The translations under genes and the position numbers were made by a program. Of a stretch of 64,000 bases of DNA, positions 8,386 to 17,147 are shown piece by piece. The DNA lies in assembly GCA_045866275.1 (NCBI GenBank), contig BAAFRX010000011.1, positions 1-64,000 on the forward strand, written 5' to 3'. The notes beneath the pieces were generated by a model. The model saw only the letters and a list, made by a program, of their open reading frames with translations, was not told where the DNA came from and ran no database searches. Numbering within the stretch: position 1 is the stretch's first letter; each line of letters opens with the position of its first letter. The stretch is from Sideroxyarcus sp045866275 (GTDB lineage: Bacteria; Pseudomonadota; Gammaproteobacteria; Burkholderiales; Gallionellaceae).

Positions 8386-8588
8386 TTGATACCTGTGAGA
8401 AGCGTGACGAGCAAGCCGGAGTGCAAGGAGCCGCGGAGTGAGCGACGAGGCATACCGTGCAAGGTAGACGTACCCGCAAGGGGTAGGCCGTGCGGTGCCC
8501 GCAGCTGAAGCTGCGACCGCTACGCTCAGAAGCGAGCGAGCACGCGACGCCGCAATCCGGCTGCGCAGTAGCTTGGCACAGGTATCAA
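8386..8588. repeat. 203-base segment bounded by 12-base inverted repeats
   Basis: TTGATACCTGTG at 8386-8397 is matched by its exact reverse complement at 8577-8588. The left arm lies at the start of the PHP gene and the right arm over the rnfH stop codon. Inside are short palindromes (GCAGCTGAAGCTGC) and a CCCGCAAGGGGTAGGCCGTG motif shared with REP cluster 1. It has no coding potential. A small non-autonomous element is one explanation. Confidence 0.5.
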
Positions 8589-8899
8589 GCATCGCCGCCG
8601 CCCTTCTTCATAACCTTGCCCTCTTCGGCACGCTTGCGCCGCACTTCCTTCGGGTCGGCAATCAGCGGGCGGTAGATCTCGATCCTGTCCAGTTCGCGCA
8701 GTTCGGCATCGGGCTTGGTCAGTTTGCCGAAGATCCCCAGCTTGCTTTTGCCCGGATCGATCTCCGGATATTTCTTCAGGATGCCGGACAGTTGCACCGC
8801 TTCGGCGACCCGCGTGCCCGCCGGCACCTCGAACTTGAGCAGGGTCTGTTCGTGCGGCAAGGCATAGACCAGTTCGACTTTGATCTTTTCAGCGTTCAT
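8585..8899 (-). CDS. rnfH: RnfH/RatB-family ubiquitin-like protein
   Basis: The 104-residue protein has the beta-grasp fold family signature (VELVYALPHEQTLLKFEVP, then AVQLSGILKKYPEID). RnfH-like proteins are usually encoded with ratA, as here, where the two overlap by four bases (ATGA). The family is sometimes linked to electron-transport complexes or called the RatB antitoxin, and its biochemical role is unsettled. The lysine-rich tail (KEVRRKRAEEGKVMKKG) is typical of the betaproteobacterial members. Confidence 0.85.
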   Translation of the reverse strand: MNAEKIKVELVYALPHEQTLLKFEVPAGTRVAEAVQLSGILKKYPEIDPGKSKLGIFGKLTKPDAELRELDRIEIYRPLIADPKEVRRKRAEEGKVMKKGGGDA

Positions 8900-9333
8900 T
8901 TTGCGGCATAGACCTTTTCGGCACGGTGGATGAAAGCATCCACAAAACTGTTGGCAATGTAACTGAATACTGGCCCCACCACCTTTTCCAGCAGCTTGCT
9001 GGAAAATTCGTAATGCAACCGGAACTGTATTTTACAGGCTTCGTCGCCCAAAGGGATGAATCGCCAGCTCCCGTCCAGTTGGCGGAACGGCCCGTCGCGC
9101 AGGGTCATGTCGATCTCGTGCGGCGGCAGGCGCCGGTTCTCCGTGGAGAAATGCTGTTTGATGTGGTGATAATTGATGTGCAGCGTGGCGTGCATGGTCG
9201 TTCCCTGCATGTCGTCCACCGACGCCCCGCCGCACCAGGGCATGAACTGCGGATACGCTTCGACCTGGTCCACCAGGTCGAACATCTGTTGCGCGCTGTG
9301 CGCCACCAGTACCGTTTTCTCCACCAAAGCCAT
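8896..9333 (-). CDS. ratA: RatA/CoqJ-like START-domain protein
   Basis: The 145-residue protein begins MALVEKTVLVAHSAQQMFDLVDQVEAYP-like sequence, the hallmark of the polyketide cyclase/START family that includes RatA (reported to bind 50S subunits in E. coli) and the ubiquinone-binding Coq10. PWCGGASV and FIPLGDEACKIQF follow in the expected order. I used the ATG at 9333, since the upstream 18 codons are unrelated. It forms a two-gene operon with rnfH and is divergent from smpB, the usual arrangement in proteobacteria. Confidence 0.88.
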   Translation of the reverse strand: MALVEKTVLVAHSAQQMFDLVDQVEAYPQFMPWCGGASVDDMQGTTMHATLHINYHHIKQHFSTENRRLPPHEIDMTLRDGPFRQLDGSWRFIPLGDEACKIQFRLHYEFSSKLLEKVVGPVFSYIANSFVDAFIHRAEKVYAAK

Positions 9334-9400
9334 CGCTTGCCCAAGCCCGCCAATCAAAGGCTGGTAGAATATCGCAACCGACCGCAAAACTCACCCTTCC

Positions 9401-9850
9401 ATGAGCATCATTCAGAATAAAAAAGCCTTTCACGAGTACTTCATCGAAGAAAAACACGAGGCCGGCCTCATGCTCGAAGGCTGGGAGGTTAAAGCCATCC
9501 GCGCCGGGCGCGTGCAACTGAAGGAAGCCTACGTCACAGTCAAGGACGGCGCGCTGTATCTGTTCGGCTCGCACATCAGCCCCCTGCTGAACGCCTCCAC
9601 CCACATCCATCCCGACCCGGTGCGCACGCGCAAGTTGCTGCTGCACCAGCACGAGATCGACAAACTCATCGGCAAGGTGCAGCGCGCGGGCTATACCATC
9701 ATGCCGCTGAACATGCACTTCAAGGGCAGCCGCATCAAGCTGGAGATCGGCCTGGCGAAGGGCAAGAAGGAACACGACAAGCGCGCCACCGAGAAAGAGC
9801 GCGAATCGAAACGCGAGGCCGCGCAGGCGATCAAGAAGGAGCGCAGATGA
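9401..9850 (+). CDS. smpB: SsrA-binding protein SmpB
   Basis: The 149-residue protein binds tmRNA and delivers it to stalled ribosomes (trans-translation). The N-terminal EYFIEEKHEAGLMLEGWEVK and the central GSHISP are family landmarks. The basic C-terminal tail rich in Lys, Arg and Glu enters the mRNA channel. It is divergent from ratA and overlaps msrA by four bases (ATGA). No tmRNA gene was found in the window. Confidence 0.95.
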   Translation: MSIIQNKKAFHEYFIEEKHEAGLMLEGWEVKAIRAGRVQLKEAYVTVKDGALYLFGSHISPLLNASTHIHPDPVRTRKLLLHQHEIDKLIGKVQRAGYTIMPLNMHFKGSRIKLEIGLAKGKKEHDKRATEKERESKREAAQAIKKERR

Positions 9851-10344
9851 GCGGTACCACGCAAACAGCCTATCTTGCCGGTGGCTGTTTTTGGGGCATG
9901 GAAGAACTGGTACGCCAGATACCCGGTGTGCTGGAAACCGAAGTGGGCTATAGCGGCGGCGATGTGCCGAATGCAACTTATGAGCATCACAATGGCCACG
10001 CGGAAGCACTGAAGGTGGTGTTTGACCCCAATCAACTGATCTACCGCCACCTGCTGTTCGAGTTCTTCCGCCTGCACAACCCGACCACCCCCGACCGGCA
10101 GGGGAATGATATCGGCAGTTCATACCGTTCCGCCATCTTCTACCTGGACGAGGAACAGAAACGCACTGCAGAGGAAGTCATTCATACCGTTGATGCGTCG
10201 GGCGAATGGCAAACCCCGGTCGTGACCGAGGTTGTACCGTTCAAGGCGTTCTGGCCTGCGGAGGAAGAACATCAGGATTACCTGCAACGCTACCCGCACG
10301 GCTATACCTGCCATTACCGGCGCCGCCTGAATCTGGGCGAGTGA
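9847..10344 (+). CDS. msrA: peptide methionine sulfoxide reductase A
   Basis: The 165-residue enzyme reduces the S-form of methionine sulfoxide in proteins. The catalytic signature GGCFWGMEE lies at about residues 12-20, with the active Cys followed by Phe-Trp-Gly. Later conserved stretches are VGYSGGDVPNATYE and SSYRSAIFY. The protein is a stand-alone MsrA with no MsrB domain fused. It is translationally coupled to smpB by an ATGA overlap. Confidence 0.95.
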   Translation: MSGTTQTAYLAGGCFWGMEELVRQIPGVLETEVGYSGGDVPNATYEHHNGHAEALKVVFDPNQLIYRHLLFEFFRLHNPTTPDRQGNDIGSSYRSAIFYLDEEQKRTAEEVIHTVDASGEWQTPVVTEVVPFKAFWPAEEEHQDYLQRYPHGYTCHYRRRLNLGE

Positions 10345-10351
10345 AACGGAC

Positions 10352-10591
10352 TTATCTGCGTTTGAAGGCCAGCAACAAACCCACTACCGCGCCGGCTGCG
10401 CCGCATAGCAGCACTTTGTTGCGTATATCCTCGATCCCGCTCAATGAGCGGAACGCGCCCTGCAACCGGTTCCCGCCGAAGGAGAATAGCGTCTGCAGGC
10501 TGACGTATTCTCCGCCCCATTTGCCGAAAATGGCGTAGCCCGCGCCGAGGCCGACAAGGGCGAAGATAAAAATACCGATTAGTTTTCCCAT
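10352..10591 (-). CDS. small membrane protein of unknown function
   Basis: The 79-residue protein has two hydrophobic stretches, one at the N-terminus (LIGIFIFALVGLGAGYAIF) and one at the C-terminus (VLLCGAAGAVVGLLLAFKRR), around a short polar loop. The ATG at 10591 is preceded by CGAGGAAAAACG, a fair ribosome binding site. I do not recognise the family. It converges with msrA and is followed at once by its stop seven bases from the msrA stop. Confidence 0.6.
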   Translation of the reverse strand: MGKLIGIFIFALVGLGAGYAIFGKWGGEYVSLQTLFSFGGNRLQGAFRSLSGIEDIRNKVLLCGAAGAVVGLLLAFKRR

Positions 10592-10673
10592 CGTTTTTCC
10601 TCGTCTATTGATGCTCATCGTCCTGCAGGTGCGAATGACCTGCGCCAATTCCGGCTCCTGTGAAACGCTTTAT

Positions 10674-10820
10674 TGTGGGTCGGACTTTAGTCCGACAGCG
10701 AATTTTCAGAACCCGTCGGGTTAAAACCCGACCCACAGGGGCAGCGGGTTTGGAGGTCGGACTTTAGTCCGACGCGGCAGGATGAACTAAACCCCTTGTC
10801 GGGTTGAAACCCGACCCACA
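10674..10820. repeat. REP-like palindrome cluster 3
   Basis: The stretch has two GTCGGACT-TT-AGTCCGAC hairpins (about 10680 and 10765) and two GTCGGGTT-N2-AACCCGAC hairpins (about 10724 and 10799), bounded by TGTGGG and CCCACA. Here the order is inverted relative to cluster 1. It fills the gap between the small membrane protein gene and the 3' end of the pepD operon. Confidence 0.85.
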
Positions 10821-10830
10821 TTGTGTGCGG

Positions 10831-11187
10831 CTATTCATCGAGCAGTGTGATTCTAACCGATGCCGCCGGCCGCTCGATGGCCAATTCCACCTCGCAATAC
10901 TCTGTATTCTCGCCAACCGGCGTCGGATCGTCCGCGCAACTGCATCCGGCGATCACGCTGGCGTAAAAGATGCCCGCACGCACGCTGACCTGTTTTTCGG
11001 TGGCACTCACGCGGTGAATCACGACCGTGATGGGTGCGGCGGCGACCTGGCTCCCCACTCGGAGCCCCTGCTGCAACGGCAAGGCATCCACCGCACGCGC
11101 CATTTCCCGCTTTAGAACCGTCTCGAACTGCGGCGTGCCCCAGGCGGCCAGCGCCTGCCCGAAGTGCAGACCGTGCACCCCAGTCAT
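10831..11187 (-). CDS. conserved hypothetical protein, pepD-coupled
   Basis: The 118-residue protein (starting MTGVHGLHFG) has no signal peptide or membrane segment. A conspicuous feature is GCSCADDPTPVGENTEYCE near residue 80, with three cysteines. I recall similar small betaproteobacterial proteins, sometimes mislabelled as glucosamine-fructose-6-phosphate aminotransferase, but no function is established. The start ATG shares one base with the pepD stop (TGATG), so translation is coupled to pepD. Confidence 0.65.
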   Translation of the reverse strand: MTGVHGLHFGQALAAWGTPQFETVLKREMARAVDALPLQQGLRVGSQVAAAPITVVIHRVSATEKQVSVRAGIFYASVIAGCSCADDPTPVGENTEYCEVELAIERPAASVRITLLDE

Positions 11188-12779
11188 CAAACGCGCTCCT
11201 CCGGTTTTGCCAGTGCCTGCAACACGGCCTGCAACAGTTGCCAGCAGCGCGCCACCGATTCGATTTCGACCCGTTCGCCCGGCGCGTGCGCACCGCGAAT
11301 GTCGGGGCCGAAAGAGATCATCTCCAGCTGCGGGTGGCTGGCCGCGAGCAGGCCGCATTCCAGTCCGGCATGGATCACCTGCAGATGGGCTGGCTGGCCG
11401 AATTGCGCGGCATAGACCTGCTGGCAGCGCGCCAGCAAGGCGGAATCCGGATTCGGGGTCCAGCCCGGATACGCGCCCTCCTTCCAGGCGCGCAGACCGT
11501 AACTGGCGGCAAAGGAGATCAGCTTGTCGGCGAGTGCGTCCGCGCTGGCATCGCGCAGCGAACGCACCTTGAACGTCACGTTCAGCACACCATGCCGCAA
11601 CGAGAGCACGCCAAGATTGCTGGAGGTATCGGTGACGCCCGGGAAATCCTCGCTCATGTGCGCCACCCCGTTGAGCGCGGTATCGAGAAAGGCCAGCAGG
11701 CGGTCGCGCTCCGCCGCAGGCACCGCCCCGTTCGCCGGCGTATCGTCCAGTTCATAGCGGAACGCGACCGCCGGATCCTCCACGGCGAAGCGTTGCTGCC
11801 ACGCGGCCTGCCGATGCGCCACCCATTCATCGATGCCCGGCACGGCGGCAGCGGGCAGCGCGCACACGGCGAAGGCCTCGCGCGGAATCGCGTTGCGCGC
11901 CGTGCCGCCCTGCATTTCGAGCAAACGGAAATCGGTGTGCGCTGCCAGGTCGTGCAGCGCCTCCGCCAGCAGCTTGATGGCGTTGCCGCGCCCGAGCTGG
12001 ATGTCGATGCCGGAGTGACCGCCGCGCAGCCCGGCCACCTCAAAGCGCAAAAGCACAAAACCCGGCGGGACGGCTTGCTGCGCGCAGTCGTGGCGCACCT
12101 CCGACACGTTACCGACTGTAGGTCGGGCTTCAGCCCGACTATGCGCTGTCGGGTTAAAACCCGACCTACACGCACCAGAGGGCTCCGCCCCACCGTGTCG
12201 CGAGCGCACCTCCACATCCACGCCGCCCGCGCAGCCCAGATAGAAATGCCCCCACTCTTCGGTATCCAGGTTGATCAGGGTCGTGCCTTGCAGGGTGCCC
12301 GGCACCAGCCCGCGCGCGCCGTCCATGCCGGATTCCTCGTTCACGGTGAGCAGCACTTCCAGCGGCGGATGGATCCAGTCCGGCGCGTCGAGCGCGGCCA
12401 GCGCCAGCGCCACGCCGATTCCGTTGTCCGCGCCCAGTGTCGTCTGTTCTGCCACCACCCAGCCGTCGCGCACCACCGCAGCGATCGCATCGCGCGCGAA
12501 GTCGTGCCGGGTGCCGGCATTGGCCTGGCACACCATGTCGAGATGGCCTTGCAGGATCACCCCGGGCAAAGATTCGTACCCCGGGCTGGCGGGTTTTTTC
12601 AGGATCAGATTTCCCGCTTCATCCACGCTGGCCGTGAGGCTGCGCGCCTGCGCCCACGCCACCAGATGCGCGCGCAACGCGGCTTCGCACAGCGAGGCAC
12701 GGGGGATCGCGCACAGCGCGGCGAAGTGCGACCACACCGCTTGCGGTTGCAGCGCGCGCAAATCGGCGGGCGCGTTCAT
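11187..12779 (-). CDS. pepD: aminoacyl-histidine dipeptidase (M20) with repeat-derived insertion
   Basis: The 530-residue cytosolic non-specific dipeptidase has its di-zinc motifs in order: LQGHLDMVCQ, LGADNGIGVALALAALD and NEESGMDGARGL. The family usually has about 485-500 residues. The excess lies between GGVDVEV and FEVAGLRGGHSG, where CRSGFNPTAHSRAEARPTVG is encoded by a REP-like repeat (12117-12170) that keeps the frame open. The insertion sits in what is normally a short loop before the dimerisation domain, so activity may survive. It lies downstream of radA by 31 bases. Confidence 0.9.
   Translation of the reverse strand: MNAPADLRALQPQAVWSHFAALCAIPRASLCEAALRAHLVAWAQARSLTASVDEAGNLILKKPASPGYESLPGVILQGHLDMVCQANAGTRHDFARDAIAAVVRDGWVVAEQTTLGADNGIGVALALAALDAPDWIHPPLEVLLTVNEESGMDGARGLVPGTLQGTTLINLDTEEWGHFYLGCAGGVDVEVRSRHGGAEPSGACRSGFNPTAHSRAEARPTVGNVSEVRHDCAQQAVPPGFVLLRFEVAGLRGGHSGIDIQLGRGNAIKLLAEALHDLAAHTDFRLLEMQGGTARNAIPREAFAVCALPAAAVPGIDEWVAHRQAAWQQRFAVEDPAVAFRYELDDTPANGAVPAAERDRLLAFLDTALNGVAHMSEDFPGVTDTSSNLGVLSLRHGVLNVTFKVRSLRDASADALADKLISFAASYGLRAWKEGAYPGWTPNPDSALLARCQQVYAAQFGQPAHLQVIHAGLECGLLAASHPQLEMISFGPDIRGAHAPGERVEIESVARCWQLLQAVLQALAKPEERV
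12117..12170. repeat. REP-like palindrome copy inside pepD
   Basis: TGTAGGTCGGGCTT-CA-GCCCGAC and GTCGGGTT-AA-AACCCGACCTACA form two hairpins with the same outer tails as the intergenic copies, lying wholly within the pepD reading frame. A nearby GGGCTCCGCCCC palindrome at 12180-12191 may mark the edge of the inserted segment. Confidence 0.85.
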
Positions 12780-12810
12780 CGAGCCGTGTCCCGCGGCATC
12801 GCCAGGGCGT

Positions 12811-14172
12811 TCAACGCATCTTCTCCACCGAGTCTTCCACCCGTTCCACGGCGATGATCGTCATGCCGTCGATCTTGTGCTTGGGCGCGTTGGCCTTGGG
12901 AATGATGGCGTGGGTAAAACCGAGTTTGGCGGCTTCTTTCAACCTTTCCTGGCCGCGCTGCACGGGGCGCACTTCCCCTGCCAGACCGACCTCGCCGAAT
13001 ACCACCATCTTTTCCGGCAGCGGTTTGTTGCGCAGCGAAGAAACGATCGCAAGCAACACGGCGAGATCGGCGCCCGGTTCGGTGATCTTCACCCCGCCCA
13101 CGGCGTTGATGAACACATCCTGATCGAAACAGGCGATGCCCGCGTGGCGGTGCAGCACGGCGAGCAACATCGCCAGCCGGTTCTGTTCCAGCCCCAGCGA
13201 CAAGCGGCGCGGGCTGGGCGAATGCGCTTCGTCGAGCAGCGCCTGGATCTCCACCAGCAAAGGCCGTGTGCCTTCCTGCGTGACCATCACGCACGAACCC
13301 GCCACCTGCGCACCGTGTTGCGACAGGAACAGCGCGGACGGGTTGCTCACTTCGCGCAAGCCTTTCTCGGTCATGGCGAACACGCCCAGTTCATTCACCG
13401 CGCCGAAGCGGTTCTTGAACGCGCGGATGAGGCGGAAGCTGGAATGGGTATCACCCTCGAAATACAGCACGGTATCGACGATGTGCTCCAGCACGCGCGG
13501 GCCGGCCAGCGCGCCTTCCTTGGTGACATGCCCGACCAGGATCATGGTGGTGCCGCTGCTCTTCGCCTGCCGCGTCAGTTGCGCCGCGCATTCGCGCACC
13601 TGCGCCACCGAACCGGGCGCACTCGTCAACTGTTCCGAGTACACGGTCTGGATGGAATCGATTACCACCACCTGCGGCTTTTCGTGCGCCACGGTGGCCT
13701 GGATCTTTTCGAGCTGAATCTCCGGCAGCAGGTGCACTTCGCGCGCATCCAGCGCGAGCCGCTTCGCGCGCAAGGCGATCTGCTGCGCCGATTCCTCGCC
13801 GCTGACATACAGGACTTTCTGATTCTGCGCGAGATGCGCCAGCGCCTGCAGCAACAGGGTCGATTTGCCGATGCCTGGGTCGCCGCCGATCAGCACCACG
13901 CCGCCCTCCACCAGCCCGCCGCCCAGCACGCGATCGAACTCGGCGATGCCGGTCGGCGTGCGCGAAATTTCGCTCGCTTCCACCTCCGCCAGTTGCTGCA
14001 ATTTTCCCGATGCGGCCAGCGCGCTGTAGCGGTTCTTGCTCGCCGCCGGTGCGGCTTCCGCCACCGTCTCCACCAGCGTGTTCCACGCACCGCAATGCGG
14101 GCACTGGCCTTGCCACTTGGGCGATTGCCCGCCGCATTCGGTGCAACTGTAGATTGTTTTTGCCTTGGCCAT
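12811..14172 (-). CDS. radA: DNA repair protein RadA (Sms)
   Basis: The 453-residue protein is a RecA-like ATPase that drives branch migration in recombination. It has the N-terminal zinc finger (CTECGGQSPKWQGQCPHCG, residues about 10-28), the Walker A motif GGDPGIGKSTLLLQ near 97, Walker B VVIDSIQT, the RadA-specific KNRFG motif near 255, and a C-terminal Lon-like domain (FGEVGLAGEVRPVQRG). The length is normal. pepD and the hypothetical gene follow on the same strand. Confidence 0.95.
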   Translation of the reverse strand: MAKAKTIYSCTECGGQSPKWQGQCPHCGAWNTLVETVAEAAPAASKNRYSALAASGKLQQLAEVEASEISRTPTGIAEFDRVLGGGLVEGGVVLIGGDPGIGKSTLLLQALAHLAQNQKVLYVSGEESAQQIALRAKRLALDAREVHLLPEIQLEKIQATVAHEKPQVVVIDSIQTVYSEQLTSAPGSVAQVRECAAQLTRQAKSSGTTMILVGHVTKEGALAGPRVLEHIVDTVLYFEGDTHSSFRLIRAFKNRFGAVNELGVFAMTEKGLREVSNPSALFLSQHGAQVAGSCVMVTQEGTRPLLVEIQALLDEAHSPSPRRLSLGLEQNRLAMLLAVLHRHAGIACFDQDVFINAVGGVKITEPGADLAVLLAIVSSLRNKPLPEKMVVFGEVGLAGEVRPVQRGQERLKEAAKLGFTHAIIPKANAPKHKIDGMTIIAVERVEDSVEKMR

Positions 14173-14231
14173 GACCGCCTCTGAATTGATGCGGCAAGAA
14201 TAGCCTAGTTTGCTTCGGTTAGAATAGCGGC

Positions 14232-15824
14232 ATGCTCCGCCTGACCGAAATAAGACTGCCGCTCACCCATCCCGCCGAACACCTGAAGGCCGCGATCCTC
14301 AAGCGGCTGGGCATCGCCGCGTCCGAACTGCTCTCGTTCGCCATCTTCCGGCGCGGGCATGATGCGCGCAAAAAGAACGCGATCATGCGGGTCTATACCG
14401 TAGATGCGGAAGTGCGGAACGAAGCCGCGCTGCTGGCGCAGAAACTCCCGCAGGTCAGCCTGGCACCGGACATGCGCTACCGCCGTGTGGCGCAAGCGCC
14501 CAAGGATTTGCAGGAACGTCCGGTCGTGATCGGCACCGGCCCCTGCGGTTTGTTCGCCGGACTGCTGCTGGCGCAGATGGGCTTCCGCCCGATCATCCTC
14601 GAACGAGGCAAACCGGTGCGCGATCGAACGAAAGACACCTGGGGGCTGTGGCGCCAGGGCAAACTCGACCCGGAGTCCAACGTGCAGTTCGGCGAAGGCG
14701 GCGCAGGAACATTCTCCGACGGCAAGCTTTACAGCCAGATCAAGGACCCGCGTCATCTCGGCCGCAAGGTGCTGACCGAGTTCGTCAAGGCCGGCGCGCC
14801 GGAAGAGATCCTGTACGCGAGCCACCCGCACATCGGCACCTTCCGCCTGGTCGGCATGGTGGAACAGATGCGCCACGAAATGGAGCAACTCGGCGCGGAG
14901 TTCCGCTTCCGCAGCCGGGTGGAGGATATCGAGATCGACAATGGACAAGTCAGCGGCGTGCGCCTGGCGAACGGCGAGCGCATCGCCGCCCGCCATGTCG
15001 TGCTGGCCGTCGGCCACAGCGCGCGCGACACCTTCGCGATGCTGCACCGGCGCGGCGTGTACCTGGAGGCCAAGCCCTTTGCCATCGGCTTCCGCATCGA
15101 GCATCCGCAGGCCCTCATCGACCGCGCGCGCCACGGCCCCAACGCGGGCAATGAATTGCTCGGCGCGGCGGATTACAAACTGGTGCACCACGCCAGCAAC
15201 GGCCGCGCGGTGTACAGCTTCTGCATGTGTCCCGGCGGCACGGTGGTCGCCGCCACGTCCGAAGAAGGTCGCGTGGTGACCAACGGCATGAGCCAGTATT
15301 CGCGCAACGAACGCAACGCCAACAGCGGCATCGTGGTGAACATCACCCCGGACGATTATCCGGGCGACGTGCTGGCGGGGGTGGAGTTCCAGCGCCGGTG
15401 GGAATCGCGCGCGTTCGAGCTGGGCGGCAGGAGTTATGCGGCGCCCGCGCAGCGCGTCGGCGACTTCCTCGCCGGGCGACCCTCGGTCACACTCGGCGAG
15501 GTCGTCCCGTCCTACACCCCCGGCGTGACCCCGACCGACCTTTCCACCGCCCTGCCCGACTACGCCATCGCCGCGATCCGCGAAGCGCTGCCCGCGTTCG
15601 ACAAACAGATCAAGGGATTTGCCATGGACGATGCGGTGCTGACCGGCGTGGAAACGCGCACCTCATCGCCGGTGCGCATTAAACGCGGCGAGGATTACCA
15701 GAGCATCAACACCCGGGGGCTGTACCCGGGCGGGGAAGGCGCGGGTTACGCCGGCGGGATATTGTCCGCGGCGGTGGACGGCATCGAAATCGCGGAAGCG
15801 CTGGCGCTGGACATGCTGGTGTAG
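14232..15824 (+). CDS. FAD-dependent dehydrogenase-like protein (COG2509)
   Basis: The 530-residue flavoprotein has a dinucleotide-binding motif VIGTGPCGLFAGLLLAQMG at about residue 98 and a second glycine-rich site GEGGAGTFSDGKL typical of this uncharacterised family. The C-terminal GLYPGGEGAGYAGGI is also a flavin contact. The N-terminal ~90 residues form a small ferredoxin-like domain preceding the FAD domain. The substrate is unknown. It is divergent from radA, 59 bases away. Confidence 0.85.
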   Translation: MLRLTEIRLPLTHPAEHLKAAILKRLGIAASELLSFAIFRRGHDARKKNAIMRVYTVDAEVRNEAALLAQKLPQVSLAPDMRYRRVAQAPKDLQERPVVIGTGPCGLFAGLLLAQMGFRPIILERGKPVRDRTKDTWGLWRQGKLDPESNVQFGEGGAGTFSDGKLYSQIKDPRHLGRKVLTEFVKAGAPEEILYASHPHIGTFRLVGMVEQMRHEMEQLGAEFRFRSRVEDIEIDNGQVSGVRLANGERIAARHVVLAVGHSARDTFAMLHRRGVYLEAKPFAIGFRIEHPQALIDRARHGPNAGNELLGAADYKLVHHASNGRAVYSFCMCPGGTVVAATSEEGRVVTNGMSQYSRNERNANSGIVVNITPDDYPGDVLAGVEFQRRWESRAFELGGRSYAAPAQRVGDFLAGRPSVTLGEVVPSYTPGVTPTDLSTALPDYAIAAIREALPAFDKQIKGFAMDDAVLTGVETRTSSPVRIKRGEDYQSINTRGLYPGGEGAGYAGGILSAAVDGIEIAEALALDMLV

Positions 15825-15869
15825 TGTTGCACGCCATCTGGAACTTATGCCAATGTGCGGCAAAGCCTT

Positions 15870-16028
15870 TGTGGGTCTGGCTTTAGCCCGACAGAGGGTT
15901 GAATTTACCCTGCCGTTGTCGGACTGAAGTCCGACCCACAAAACTCCCGCCGTCCCCTGTGGGTCGGGTTTCAACCCGACATGCGTTTGAATTTACCCTG
16001 CCGCTGTCGGACTGAAGTCCGACCCACA
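15870..16028. repeat. REP-like palindrome cluster 4
   Basis: There are two GTCGGACT-GA-AGTCCGAC hairpins (about 15918 and 16007) alternating with one perfect and one degenerate GTCGGGTT-type hairpin, joined by the spacer TTGAATTTACCCTGCC. It lies between the convergent COG2509 and M48 genes, a position suited to a bidirectional terminator. Confidence 0.85.
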
Positions 16029-16112
16029 AGCGTTCGCAATAAGCGCCATCAAGGTGGCAACACCACACTGGATTGCCGGCTCGCCTCCGGTTCGTTGCAG
16101 GGACTGGACAAA

Positions 16113-17147
16113 TCACTGTGGGCACAATGCCACGGACCGTTCCGCCGTCGCGGGATGGCTGGCGAGATACGTCATCACCCGGTTGCCTTTCTCCTCTTTT
16201 TTCCCCTGCGGCAGCGGGCGCGCCGCTTCCAGCTTGTGCAGCATGGTGCTCAACAGGCACGGCGACATGCCGTTCTTGACAAGCGTGCGCGCCGCGTAAT
16301 CATCGGCTTCGCGCTCCATCTCGCGCGAATAACCCGCCTCCAGCACCATCGCCGGCACGGTCGCCAGCAGCGTGCTGACATCGCCCATGGTCCAGGTCAG
16401 CACCAGACCGACCACCGAACTCTGCAACGCCCTGCGCAGCGCATGGCGCCGATCCACGTGGCCGCGCTCGTGGGCCAGAACTGCCAAAATCTCGTCGTCG
16501 TCCTGCGTCAATGCGACCAGTTCGTCCAGCAGCACGATGCTGCCATCCGGCAGGGCGAAAGCGTTGGCGCCGATCCCGGGCGCGCTGCGAAACTCGATAC
16601 GGGATTCAAGCGCTGCGCCTGAGGCGGGAGCGATTCGGGCGTAGGCTGCGCGCAATGCCTGCCGGCGTTCGGGGGCGAGCGTGCTGGGGTGCAGCAGCAC
16701 GCGATCCAGCGTTTCCAGCGAGGACGTTCCCATCTGCTGCAACAGCGCGGGCGGAACGCGCATCGCCACGACCTCTGCGCCCCAGGGCAGCAGGTAGCGA
16801 TAGGCTACCGCAAACACGGCGGCGACGAGCAGCGCCGAGAACAGCGCCCAGCCCAGGCTGTGCTGCATGCGCTCCAGCCAGCTGCGGCGGTAGCCGCCCT
16901 GCGCCAGCAACGCATCGAGCGCGGCAGGGTCGGTCACTTCGCAGTGCCCGCCTCCGGGCAACTCCAGCCGGCGCGGCGTGTTGCCCAGCCGTTCCGAAAG
17001 CCGCACCTCGCGCAGCGGCCAGCGCAGTTCGAAATTCGTGCCGCGCAACCGAAGCTCCTCCCCGACGAGCGCGAGTTCAACCTGCTGCGCGGCGGCGGTC
17101 TTGCCGTCGAAATACTGTGCCTTCAGCATGTCAGAGCGAGATGTCAA
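16113..17147 (-). CDS. M48-family zinc metalloprotease
   Basis: The 344-residue protein has a novel-looking N-terminal beta-rich region of about 70 residues (YFDGKTAAAQQVEL, DUF7092-like), a membrane segment at about residue 90-110, then the peptidase. The zinc site reads HERGH (ILAVLAHERGHVDRRHALR, near residue 223) and a third ligand is in SREMEREADDYAART. It resembles the YfgC/LoiP side of the family, possibly facing the periplasm. It overlaps the DUF898 gene by 17 bases, so the pair is co-translated. Confidence 0.88.
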   Translation of the reverse strand: MTSRSDMLKAQYFDGKTAAAQQVELALVGEELRLRGTNFELRWPLREVRLSERLGNTPRRLELPGGGHCEVTDPAALDALLAQGGYRRSWLERMQHSLGWALFSALLVAAVFAVAYRYLLPWGAEVVAMRVPPALLQQMGTSSLETLDRVLLHPSTLAPERRQALRAAYARIAPASGAALESRIEFRSAPGIGANAFALPDGSIVLLDELVALTQDDDEILAVLAHERGHVDRRHALRRALQSSVVGLVLTWTMGDVSTLLATVPAMVLEAGYSREMEREADDYAARTLVKNGMSPCLLSTMLHKLEAARPLPQGKKEEKGNRVMTYLASHPATAERSVALCPQ

